Shown here: positions 42,421 to 50,412 of the stretch, in pieces
Layout of the letters: every line of letters starts with the position of its first letter
How positions within the stretch are numbered: the first letter of the stretch is position 1
Source: Flavobacteriales bacterium
Lineage (GTDB): Bacteria; Bacteroidota; Bacteroidia; Flavobacteriales_F; PHOS-HE28
Direction of reading: 5' to 3'
Length of the DNA: 64,000 bases
Assembly (NCBI GenBank): GCA_020635675.1
Contig: JACJZJ010000004.1
Span: forward strand, 1-64,000
Position numbers and translations under genes: made by a program
Notes under the pieces: generated by a model
The model's database searches: none
What the model was told of the DNA's origin: nothing
Seen by the model: only the letters and a program-made list of their open reading frames with translations

Positions 42421-44397
42421 ATGCACTCACTTACCGCATCCCTGCTTTTGTCGATCGGCACGGTCCTTCAAGCGTGTGCGCAGGAGAACGACACCGTGGG
42501 GCATGACCTGACACCGCGCCGCGCCTGGTTCACCTTCTCGGAGCGCACGAGCGTTGCAGCGGACCCCGACCTGCGCTACATCTATTGCCACCACGGCCCG
42601 AGGGATATGCTGGAACGCATCCCCGTGGACGATCCCGACCGGGTCGATACACTGCGATTCCCGGCCGCGCTCACCACATGGCGGCCCACGCGGCTTGGCG
42701 TGCTCGCCGGTTGGACCGATCCCCTGGGTGTGCACCTGCGTGAACGCACACCCGATGGCAGCCGGACGTACACCCTGCCCGCGCGTTGCACGGGCCTGCG
42801 CATCGTCGCGGCCTCCACCATTGGCGCCGAACGGCTGATGCTGGACATCACCAGCGCAGACACCGCGGTGGACGGACTCTACACATTCGATCCCGCTTCA
42901 GGTGTGCTCACGCGCACGTACGGCCCACAACCGATGCGCGACCTCTTCTTCGATGGCCGCCTCCACCTGTGCGCGGGGCAGGTGCCCACGGAAAACGGCG
43001 GCATGCTGATCGCCAATTACGCGGACGGGTGGGACACGGTGCAGGTGGTGACGACATCGGTGGACCAGTTCCTCGGCGGGTTTTCCAAGATCATCGCCGT
43101 GCCGGCGGATGGCACCGCGATCTATTTCACCAGCAACGGCGATCGGGACAGGTCTGCGCTGTTCCGCTACGACCGTACCACGAAGCGCATCACCGAGCAG
43201 GCCACCGACCCGCGGGTGGACCTGCTGCCCTTCGGCCATTCCCTGGACCATGCCGGCCACCCCACGTCGGTGGTCGGGTTGTACGCACGCACCATCCGCG
43301 TGATGCTGGACAGCAGTTGGGCGCCCGACCTGCGGCGCGTGGCGGCCATACTGCCGGGCGATCCAAGTTTCGTGGCCACCTCATCGGACGACCAACGCTG
43401 GCTGGTCCGCGGGCTGCGTGGCGGTCCCTCCACCCTCTTCCTCTACGACCGGCGCAATGGCACGCTGCGCCCCCTGTGCTCCGAACAACCCGATGCGCCG
43501 CAGCAGGACCTCGCCGAGCGTCACGCGTTCGTGGTCCGTTCCTTCGACGGGACCGAGTTGCCGGTGCACGTGTACCTGCCCCACGGCAGCGATGCGGATG
43601 GCGACGGCGTGCCGGACCGGCCGCTGCCCACGGTGCTGTACGCCCACGGTGGCCCCTGGGTGGGGATCGTGCAATGGAGCACGCCGTTCTTCTGGCGCAA
43701 CTACCAGCTGCTGGCCGACCGCGGTTATGCGGTGGTGAACTACGAGTTCCGTGGCACTTCGGGCCTGGGCAGGGCGATGACCGACAAGGGCGACAAAGCC
43801 TGGCGCACGGGCATGGTGGAGGACCAGACGGCCGTGGCGCACTGGGCGATCGACCAGGGGATCGCCGCGAGGGGACGCATCGCCACCTGGGGCTGGTCCT
43901 TCGGTGGCTACATGGCCATGGCCGGCCCGGCCTTCCACCCGGAGCTGTATGCGGCGGGACTCGCGATGTACGGTATCAGCGATCAGGTGGCGTTCGCACG
44001 TACGCCGTTCGCGGACAACGCTTTCTGGCATTCCCGGGTGGGCGACCCGAACGACCACAAGGACCTTGATCTGCTGCGTGAGGGCTCACCGATCAACGCC
44101 GTGGACACGGTGCGCGCATCGATGCTACTGACCATGGGCGGGCGTGATGAGCGCGTGCCCCGCGAACAGATGGACCGCATGGCGGAGGCGTTGCATGCAA
44201 GCGGGAAGGACGTCATCTACCTCTTCTATCCCGACGAGGGCCACGACTATCGGGACCCGGAGAGCTGGATCTCGTTCTGGGCCGTGGGGGAACAGGTGCT
44301 GGCAAAGGCCCTCGGGGGCCGCGCCGAACCCATCGGGCATGACCTGGACCATGCCGGGATGGAATGGGTGATGGGGCGGGAGCTGGTGGTGCACTGA
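42421..44397 (+). CDS. S9 family prolyl-oligopeptidase-type serine peptidase
   Basis: This 658-residue protein has a signal sequence (residues 1-20, with a lipobox-like LQAC) and a beta-propeller of about 340 residues. The alpha/beta-hydrolase domain has Ser493 in GWSFGGY, Asp576 in GGRDERVP and His608 in GHDYRDP. All three catalytic residues are present. It likely trims short peptides outside the cytoplasm. The ATG at 42421 is chosen because it starts the signal peptide. Confidence 0.93.
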   Translation: MHSLTASLLLSIGTVLQACAQENDTVGHDLTPRRAWFTFSERTSVAADPDLRYIYCHHGPRDMLERIPVDDPDRVDTLRFPAALTTWRPTRLGVLAGWTDPLGVHLRERTPDGSRTYTLPARCTGLRIVAASTIGAERLMLDITSADTAVDGLYTFDPASGVLTRTYGPQPMRDLFFDGRLHLCAGQVPTENGGMLIANYADGWDTVQVVTTSVDQFLGGFSKIIAVPADGTAIYFTSNGDRDRSALFRYDRTTKRITEQATDPRVDLLPFGHSLDHAGHPTSVVGLYARTIRVMLDSSWAPDLRRVAAILPGDPSFVATSSDDQRWLVRGLRGGPSTLFLYDRRNGTLRPLCSEQPDAPQQDLAERHAFVVRSFDGTELPVHVYLPHGSDADGDGVPDRPLPTVLYAHGGPWVGIVQWSTPFFWRNYQLLADRGYAVVNYEFRGTSGLGRAMTDKGDKAWRTGMVEDQTAVAHWAIDQGIAARGRIATWGWSFGGYMAMAGPAFHPELYAAGLAMYGISDQVAFARTPFADNAFWHSRVGDPNDHKDLDLLREGSPINAVDTVRASMLLTMGGRDERVPREQMDRMAEALHASGKDVIYLFYPDEGHDYRDPESWISFWAVGEQVLAKALGGRAEPIGHDLDHAGMEWVMGRELVVH

Positions 44398-44501
44398 GGG
44401 TCCGCATGCATGCGGAACGCTACGCCCGGGTACAGAAGGGAGGGGTCCGGGGTGGTCGCATCACCGGACCATGAGGGCGACCTGTCGTGCTCCGGAACCC
44501 C

Positions 44502-44711
44502 CTACCCCCACAGTGCCAGACCCACCAGCGCCAGCCCCGCCACCAGCAGAGCAAGTACGACCAATACTCTGCTCGGGCCGCTGGACCCGGCTTGCTGCTG
44601 GTGACCTGGGGACTGGCGGTGTTCCGGACCCCGCACAGGAGGTTCGATACGTTGCGCACCCGACCCACCATTCCTGGCGTTCCGGTGATCGGTGGTGAGG
44701 TCCGTGGACAT
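44502..44711 (-). CDS. 69-residue C-terminally anchored membrane protein
   Basis: A short gene encodes a hydrophilic, Gly/Gln/Arg-rich N-terminus (about 1-47) and one hydrophobic segment (VLVVLALLVAGLALVGLALW). It has a strong Shine-Dalgarno sequence (AGAAGGAGAT) ending 4 nt before the ATG at 44711, which is unusual for this phylum and supports the start. No family is recognised. It diverges from the second dyad-array repeat. Confidence 0.65.
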   Translation of the reverse strand: MSTDLTTDHRNARNGGSGAQRIEPPVRGPEHRQSPGHQQQAGSSGPSRVLVVLALLVAGLALVGLALWG

Positions 44712-44790
44712 GGTGATCTCCTTCTGGCGATCGGCTGCGCACCGATCGGGCATCAGCGCCGGGACGAAGTTGGAGCAGTGGGCAGTGGAC

Positions 44791-44903
44791 TTCCTACGTG
44801 GAAATACATACCCGGACCATGTATTTCTACATACCCCCACCATGTATTTCCACATACCCCTACCATGTATTAATACATACCCTGACCATGTATTTCCACG
44901 TTG
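44791..44903 (+). repeat. 113-bp dyad-array repeat, copy B
   Basis: This is nearly identical to 22260-22372: one mismatch, at 44883 (T instead of G). The core at 44796-44901 has the same four 23-bp dyad units and 14-bp inverted ends. It ends at the TTG of a putative promoter for the gene at 44958, in the same orientation as copy A. Confidence 0.9.
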
Positions 44904-44932
44904 GTGGGAGCCCATCGCGCCGGATACTTTGG
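44901..44932 (+). promoter_or_regulatory. Putative promoter downstream of repeat copy B
   Basis: TTG (44901-44903) and TACTTTGG (44925-44932) approximate the Bacteroidota -33/-7 boxes, about 25 nt upstream of the next ATG. Confidence 0.45.
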
Positions 44933-44957
44933 CACCCGATCCAACACCAACGATCCC

Positions 44958-45731
44958 ATGACCTTCAAACGCTACGTCCCCCTCCAGGAATTCAACTGCA
45001 TCACGCGCGATTTCACCGACCATATCAAACTGCGTCCATTGACGGCGCCCGTGGACATGGGCATCCGGTCCTTGCGCTTCAAAGTGGCCGAACTGCTGGC
45101 GGCGTTGGTCGACCCGGCGACGTGCGAACCGGAAAAGGGATGGATCCGCGGTGTGGTGGTACATCTGGGGCTGGACCCATCGGACCGGTTCGATGTGGCC
45201 ATCCAGTTCGTTTGTCTGGTGCCCACCGAGGAGGAGGATACCTACACCTACACCGTACCCGAGAACTACTACACGGTGGGCACGGACAAGCTGATCGCCG
45301 CCACGGACACACTGGAGGACTGGCTGGACGATCGTGGTGACCGCTACATGGCCAACATGGTGGTGCGCCGCACCGACGGACCCGACTGGTCCGCGTTCAA
45401 CGCCGAGGTGGATGTGAGGTCCGTGGTGTTCCCCTATGAAGGCTGCTTGCAACAGCTGATCGCGGACAATGACATGGGAAATGGCGACCTGATGGAATTG
45501 AAGTGCATGAGCGAGCCCACGCATTGGAGCGCGGAAGAGGACCCCATTTCCCAGGAGGGGTTCCACCACAGTGTGGTCTGGCTCGGGGCGGAGGAGGAAC
45601 TGGATGATGACACCTACACGCAGCCCTTCCTGCACAAGGCGGCGGACATGGGCGTCACCATCCCGCCGGGAAGTGCGGCGGCCGGGGTGGTCCTGCGCAC
45701 GACCGGGCTTCCGCGCCGTCCGGGTTGTTGA
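44958..45731 (+). CDS. Conserved-looking protein of unknown function
   Basis: This 257-residue soluble protein has no signal peptide or recognised domain. It is acidic, with a hydrophobic core pattern in the first 100 residues (FKVAELLAALV, GVVVHLGLDP). It starts just after the second dyad-array repeat and its promoter-like boxes. A membrane protein gene follows 28 nt after its stop. Confidence 0.7.
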   Translation: MTFKRYVPLQEFNCITRDFTDHIKLRPLTAPVDMGIRSLRFKVAELLAALVDPATCEPEKGWIRGVVVHLGLDPSDRFDVAIQFVCLVPTEEEDTYTYTVPENYYTVGTDKLIAATDTLEDWLDDRGDRYMANMVVRRTDGPDWSAFNAEVDVRSVVFPYEGCLQQLIADNDMGNGDLMELKCMSEPTHWSAEEDPISQEGFHHSVVWLGAEEELDDDTYTQPFLHKAADMGVTIPPGSAAAGVVLRTTGLPRRPGC

Positions 45732-45759
45732 CAAAGAGGAGCCGCCGCAACTTTCCGCC

Positions 45760-46401
45760 ATGGAACGCGCCATCATCGTCCTCTTCGGGGTCCTGCTGGC
45801 CGTGGTCGCCTGGGCCCGGATCCCGCGTCCCAGGGGCCGGCTATTCGACCTGCTCGGCATCACCTTGATCATGGCGCTGCTCGTGGAGAGCTATGGCACC
45901 TGGTGCCTGGCCTATCGGCCCACGGTGCCCAATTCGTACGCCTACAACCTCTACAACCTGCTCGAGCTGGCCCTGTTGCTCCTGCTGTTCGACACGCACC
46001 GACCGCGACTGCGCAAGTGGTATCTGGCAGCGGGCGGCCTGGTGCTCGTGGCCACCGGATGGAGCATGACGCGCTATGCGCCCCTGGAACAACTGCTCAC
46101 GCCGGTGATCCTGGTGTACGCCCTGACCATGACCCTGTTGCTCATGGCGCTCTTGTGGGACCTGGCCCAGCATAGCAAAGTGCCCCTGCAGCGCCTTCCG
46201 ATGTTCTGGCTGTTCATGGGGCTCCTGGTGTATTTCGGCGGCCTGGCCCCCATCATCGGACTGACGCCCTATCTGCTGGAGATCGACGAGCACCTGGCCG
46301 CACGCGCGTACCTGATCATGCCCGTGTTGGGCGCCATCCGCTATCTTCTCGCGGCCGTAGCCTGCTCGATGGAACGGGCACGTCGAAGGGCCGGCACCTG
46401 A
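45760..46401 (+). CDS. Polytopic membrane protein, possible sensor partner
   Basis: This 213-residue protein has about seven hydrophobic segments with short loops and no recognised domain. It is 3 nt upstream of the histidine kinase gene, so it may be the membrane sensory component of that two-component system; that is inference from position. Confidence 0.72.
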   Translation: MERAIIVLFGVLLAVVAWARIPRPRGRLFDLLGITLIMALLVESYGTWCLAYRPTVPNSYAYNLYNLLELALLLLLFDTHRPRLRKWYLAAGGLVLVATGWSMTRYAPLEQLLTPVILVYALTMTLLLMALLWDLAQHSKVPLQRLPMFWLFMGLLVYFGGLAPIIGLTPYLLEIDEHLAARAYLIMPVLGAIRYLLAAVACSMERARRRAGT

Positions 46402-46404
46402 AGG

Positions 46405-47184
46405 ATGGACCGGACGGACCAGATCGTGATCGTCGTTGTCGTGGCCACGATACTTCTGGTGGTGCTCGTGGGGTTCGTCGGTCTGCTCCTGGTGGTGAAT
46501 GCGAACCGACGCCACCGTCATCGTGCGGAACTGGCCGAGCAACAGATGCTGCGGGACGGACAGGTGCGCGAGGCGGAACGCGAGGCCACCCGGCACACCC
46601 TGACCGATGTGGGACGCGAACTGCACGACAATGCCGGCCAATTGCTGCAGGTGGCCCAGATGGGCATACTGGACAGGTTGGAACAGGAGGCCGAACATGA
46701 TCCGGCCGTGGCCACCGCGCTCCAGACCTTGGAGCAGGGCATCCACGAGGTGCGCCGCCTCGGGCGTTCCCTCAACCGCGATCTGTGGCAGCAACGCGGT
46801 CTTCTGGATGCCCTGAAGGATGAGGCCGTGCGTGTGCAACGCATCACCGGGATCAAGGTGCACGTGGAGGTGGAAGGTCATCCGCGGGAGCCCGGCGCCG
46901 ACGCCAAGACGATCCTCTTTCGCACCTTTCAGGAAGTGTTGAGCAACGCCTTGCGGCACAGTCGGGCATCGGAAATGCACATCCGGATCGGTGATGTGGG
47001 TGGTTTCACCATGCACTTCGCGGACAATGGCAGAGGTTTCGATGCACACACCCCGGCGAACGGAAGTGGTCTGCTGAACATACGCCAACGCTGTGCATTG
47101 ATCGGATTCGATGCACGGCTGGTCACCGCGCCCGACCAAGGCACCACCTGGACCTTCACACCCACCGCCGGAAATGCCCCTTAA
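46405..47184 (+). CDS. NarX/DesK-type sensor histidine kinase
   Basis: This 259-residue kinase has one N-terminal transmembrane segment (about 7-31) and a HisKA_3 dimer helix with phospho-acceptor His74 (RELHDNAGQLL). The ATPase domain has an N box at about 172-181 (VLSNALRHS) and a G box FADNGRGFD. It lacks an extracellular sensory domain, so a partner probably senses. Its end overlaps the response regulator start by 11 nt. Confidence 0.92.
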   Translation: MDRTDQIVIVVVVATILLVVLVGFVGLLLVVNANRRHRHRAELAEQQMLRDGQVREAEREATRHTLTDVGRELHDNAGQLLQVAQMGILDRLEQEAEHDPAVATALQTLEQGIHEVRRLGRSLNRDLWQQRGLLDALKDEAVRVQRITGIKVHVEVEGHPREPGADAKTILFRTFQEVLSNALRHSRASEMHIRIGDVGGFTMHFADNGRGFDAHTPANGSGLLNIRQRCALIGFDARLVTAPDQGTTWTFTPTAGNAP

Positions 47185-47836
47185 CATCGCCCTGGTCGAC
47201 GACCACGACCTGATGCGCACCGCATTGGCCAACATGATCGATCGGCTGGATGATTACAAGGTCGTCTATCAAGCCTCCAACGGAAGGCAGTTCGTGGAGG
47301 GATTGCCCAAGGACGACCCTTCCTTGATCGCCATCGTGGACCTGAACATGCCCGTGATGGACGGCTATGAGGTGCTGGAATGGTTGGCGGACCATCGCCC
47401 AGAGGTGCGCTCCCTGGTGCTCACCTTCGATGCCACCGACGAGGCCATGGCCCGCGCCGTGCGGCTCGGGGCACGTGGCTTCCTGGGGAAAAGCGCGCGA
47501 CCACCGGTGCTGAAGCTGGCCCTGGACAGCATCGTGCTCACCGGCTATTTCCAAACGGAGCGGCTCGAGCATGAACCACCGCCCGAGGCCATGTCGGCCA
47601 CCCGCCACGTCCGTGAACGTGAGCGTATCCTCGGATCGATCTCCGATCGCGAATTGGAATTCCTCCAATTGCTCTGCCATGAGGATGAGTACACCTATGA
47701 GGAGATCGGCAGCCGGATGGGACTGCGGCCCCGGTCCGTGGAGAACTACCGCACCGCCCTGTTCCACAAGCTGGGGGTCAAGAGCAAGACCGGCCTTGTG
47801 CTGTACGCGATGAAGTGGCAGCTGCTCGAAATGTAG
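47174..47836 (+). CDS. NarL-family response regulator
   Basis: This 220-residue protein has a receiver domain with Asp56 (IVDLNMPVMDG) and a C-terminal LuxR-type helix-turn-helix (YTYEEIGSRMGLRPRSVENY). It is the cognate partner of the overlapping kinase. A surface-protein gene follows directly, so that gene may be a target. Confidence 0.93.
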   Translation: MPLNIALVDDHDLMRTALANMIDRLDDYKVVYQASNGRQFVEGLPKDDPSLIAIVDLNMPVMDGYEVLEWLADHRPEVRSLVLTFDATDEAMARAVRLGARGFLGKSARPPVLKLALDSIVLTGYFQTERLEHEPPPEAMSATRHVRERERILGSISDRELEFLQLLCHEDEYTYEEIGSRMGLRPRSVENYRTALFHKLGVKSKTGLVLYAMKWQLLEM

Positions 47837-47838
47837 CC

Positions 47839-47866
47839 TCGCAAGGGACGGAGGGATCCCTTGCGA
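47839..47866 (+). terminator. Hairpin after the NarL-type regulator gene
   Basis: A perfect 10-bp stem (TCGCAAGGGA with TCCCTTGCGA) encloses an 8-nt loop, starting 2 nt after the stop codon. No T-tract follows, and the right arm overlaps the first GCGATCCGCTCATC repeat. It may be a terminator or part of an operator. Confidence 0.45.
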
Positions 47867-47897
47867 TCCGCTCATCCACCAGCGCGATCCGCTCATC
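47863..47897 (+). promoter_or_regulatory. Direct repeat GCGATCCGCTCATC, 21-bp spacing
   Basis: Two identical 14-bp copies (47863-47876 and 47884-47897) lie two helical turns apart, upstream of the first fibre-like gene. The same arrangement, slightly eroded, precedes its paralogue. Direct repeats with this spacing are typical for LytTR-type regulators. Confidence 0.6.
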
Positions 47898-47952
47898 TGC
47901 ACGTGGAACTCCGATCGCGCTTCGTTTGATTCAGTGCATCAACCGGCTCGCC

Positions 47953-50247
47953 ATGCACCGATCACGCCCCAAGCCCTTTCGGGTCCTGCTCTTCACCCTC
48001 CTCCTTTGCTCAGCCCCCGTCCTGCAGGCCCAGCTCTTCAACGGCATGAACTATCAGGCCGTGCTCCGCGATGCACAGGGCGACCCCATCACGGACCAGG
48101 CGGTGACACTGACATTCGATGTGCGCCAAGGCAGCGCGGCCGGCCCGCTCGTATTTTCCGACACCCATGCCACAGGCACGAACGACCGTGGACTCGTGAA
48201 CGTGGTGATCGGCAAGGGCACGGTATCCGGCGACCTGGCGGACCTGGACTTTGCCGGCACGAGCTACTACCTGCTGGTGAGCGTGGATGGTTCACCCCTG
48301 CCCGCGCAGCGTTTGGAAGCCGTGCCCATGAGCTACAAGGCCACCGACATGCAACTGTCCGACCTGACCGATGTGGACGGCGCCACGCCCACAACGGGCC
48401 AAGTGCTGCAATGGAACGGCAGTGCCTGGGTGCCGGGCACCGCGGCGGGGGGCGGCTCCTATTGGGTGCCGGACCTCACAGGGATCAACCACTCCGGCGC
48501 GGTGGGCATCGGTGGTGTGGCGGCTCCGGACGACCGTTTGATCGTGTACAACAACGATTCCACGCACACCAGCGCGGTGTATGCGGAGAACAATTACCAC
48601 GGTGTGGTGAACGGGTTCGGCATGCGCAGCCAGGCCACGATGATGAACGACGGTCTTGGTGTGGGTCTTTTCGGCCAGGCGGTGGCCGTGGGTGCCGCCG
48701 TGGATTCCGTGATCGGCACGCTGGGTTTCGCGTTGAACCTGGGGACCGGGGCAGCGAAGACCTATGGTGTGTACGGCCTTGCCACGAACAACACTGGTCT
48801 GCCACAGGTGGGCGTGCATGGTCGCGCTTCCGGCCCGAACGGCGTGGGCGTGTTCGGCCAGAACCTCACCGGCCAAGCCGGTTGGTTCAAGGGGCCGGTG
48901 GGCGTGGACGATCTGGATCCCGCGGCGATCACCCCGGACCCCAGCGCGGTGTTCCAGGTGCAGAGCTATTCCCGCGGGGTGCTGCTGCCAAGGATGCCCT
49001 CCGCGAGCCGAACCCTGATCCCTTCACCGGCCGAAGGTTTGCTGGTCTACGACACCGACCTGCACCGTACCATGCAGTTCCGCCTTGGGGCCTGGGAGGC
49101 GCTGGGCGCCAGTACGTCGCCCTGGGCGGTGGTGCCGGACGGCATCACCTACAGCGGGAACGTCGCGGTCGGCGCTTCGCCTCTATCGAACACCACGCTC
49201 CGTGTCCTCACGGGGACCGGGGACAACGTGGGGATCGACGTGGTGAGCAACTGGTCCGGCGTGGGCGGCGGTGCGAAGTACGGCCTGTCCGCCGTCGTGA
49301 CGGCGGCCGCGAGCACGAACCTGTATGGCGTACGCGGTGAGGTCTACGCACCGAACATCTACGGTGCGCCGCCCATCTACGGCGTGTTCGGCAAGGCCAA
49401 CCAAAGCCCCTCCAATGGCACGACGATCATCGGCGTGTACGGCGAGGCGGGTTCCGGAGCGGCGCTCTTTCCGAGCTATGGCGTCTATGGAAAGAACACA
49501 GGCCCGTATGGCGCGGCGGTGTACGGCTACAATACCGACCCCTCGGGCAATGCCGGGCTTTTCGTGGGCGATGTGACCCTGCAGGGCAGCGCATCGGAGC
49601 TGCACGTCGGTGATCTGTTCGTTGTGCGGCCTACAGGCGTGAATTCGTCACCGGTACTGGAACTGTCGGCCGCTCTGGGAGCAGCACCCACCGTACGCTT
49701 GCAGGGCATGAACAGCGCCTCCGGTGCCGGTGGCATCTGGGTGAACGACATCAACGGGCTTTCGCGCATCATGCTCAAGGTGGATGACAGCGGCGTGGGA
49801 CGTGTCACCACGGATGAACTGGAGATCACCGGAGGGTCCGACCTCGCCGAGTTGTTCGCAGCGCCCGCTGAAACGACGATCGTTCCGGGCACCGTGGTCA
49901 CCATCGACCCCGCTACGCAAGGCATCCGACCCTCGGAGGGCGCTTACGACCGCCTGGTGGTGGGTGTGGTGAGCGGGGCCCGCGGTATCCGCCCCGGCAT
50001 GCGGATGGGTCAGGACGGCACAGTGGCCCATGGTGATGTGCCCGTGGCGATCGCAGGTCGCGTGTACGTACGCTGCTCCCTCGCCAATGGCCCCATCGCT
50101 GCCGGTGACCTGCTGACCAGCGCGCACGAGCCGGGAATGGCCATGAAGGCCACCGACCGCGAGGCCTCGTGGGGCGCGATCATCGGCAAGGCCCTGAGCG
50201 TACCCGATGCGGGAGGCTTCGTCCTGGCGCTCATCGATCTGCATTGA
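47953..50247 (+). CDS. Tail-fibre-like surface protein A
   Basis: This 764-residue protein has a signal peptide ending VLQAQ and an N-terminal conserved module (NYQAVLRDAQGDP, TLTFDVRQG, VNVVIGKGT, AVPMSYKA) common in Bacteroidota fibre-like proteins. A long repetitive stretch of GVYG-rich beta repeats follows. The C-terminal module (about 600-764: LADLAEL-like, VTIDP, GRVYV, GDLLTS, GKAL) resembles capping domains of surface fibres. It is a paralogue of the next gene and is expected at the cell surface; its function is not known. Confidence 0.85.
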   Translation: MHRSRPKPFRVLLFTLLLCSAPVLQAQLFNGMNYQAVLRDAQGDPITDQAVTLTFDVRQGSAAGPLVFSDTHATGTNDRGLVNVVIGKGTVSGDLADLDFAGTSYYLLVSVDGSPLPAQRLEAVPMSYKATDMQLSDLTDVDGATPTTGQVLQWNGSAWVPGTAAGGGSYWVPDLTGINHSGAVGIGGVAAPDDRLIVYNNDSTHTSAVYAENNYHGVVNGFGMRSQATMMNDGLGVGLFGQAVAVGAAVDSVIGTLGFALNLGTGAAKTYGVYGLATNNTGLPQVGVHGRASGPNGVGVFGQNLTGQAGWFKGPVGVDDLDPAAITPDPSAVFQVQSYSRGVLLPRMPSASRTLIPSPAEGLLVYDTDLHRTMQFRLGAWEALGASTSPWAVVPDGITYSGNVAVGASPLSNTTLRVLTGTGDNVGIDVVSNWSGVGGGAKYGLSAVVTAAASTNLYGVRGEVYAPNIYGAPPIYGVFGKANQSPSNGTTIIGVYGEAGSGAALFPSYGVYGKNTGPYGAAVYGYNTDPSGNAGLFVGDVTLQGSASELHVGDLFVVRPTGVNSSPVLELSAALGAAPTVRLQGMNSASGAGGIWVNDINGLSRIMLKVDDSGVGRVTTDELEITGGSDLAELFAAPAETTIVPGTVVTIDPATQGIRPSEGAYDRLVVGVVSGARGIRPGMRMGQDGTVAHGDVPVAIAGRVYVRCSLANGPIAAGDLLTSAHEPGMAMKATDREASWGAIIGKALSVPDAGGFVLALIDLH

Positions 50248-50311
50248 TGAGGACGTCGGTCCTTGGGCCGTCCTGACGACCCGTGACCGGCCCCTTCGTA
50301 CTACCGACGCG

Positions 50312-50345
50312 TCGATCGCTCATTCCCTCCGGCGATCCGCTCATC
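50312..50345 (+). promoter_or_regulatory. Eroded direct repeat of the CGATCCGCTCAT motif
   Basis: The first copy has lost one base (GATCGCTCAT). The second (GCGATCCGCTCATC) is identical to the copies at 47863-47897. GCTCAT recurs at 21-bp spacing here too, and the following GCAC.TG.AAC is also shared. Confidence 0.55.
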
Positions 50346-50412
50346 GGCACATGAACGACCGGAACGGTCGTGCTTCCTTGAGGATACGGCACGCCGCAAC
50401 AACCTTTTTCCC

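Noticed and set aside
45841..47235. 464-codon minus-strand ORF across the membrane protein and kinase genes
   Set aside because: Shadow of the real genes; no plausible protein features.
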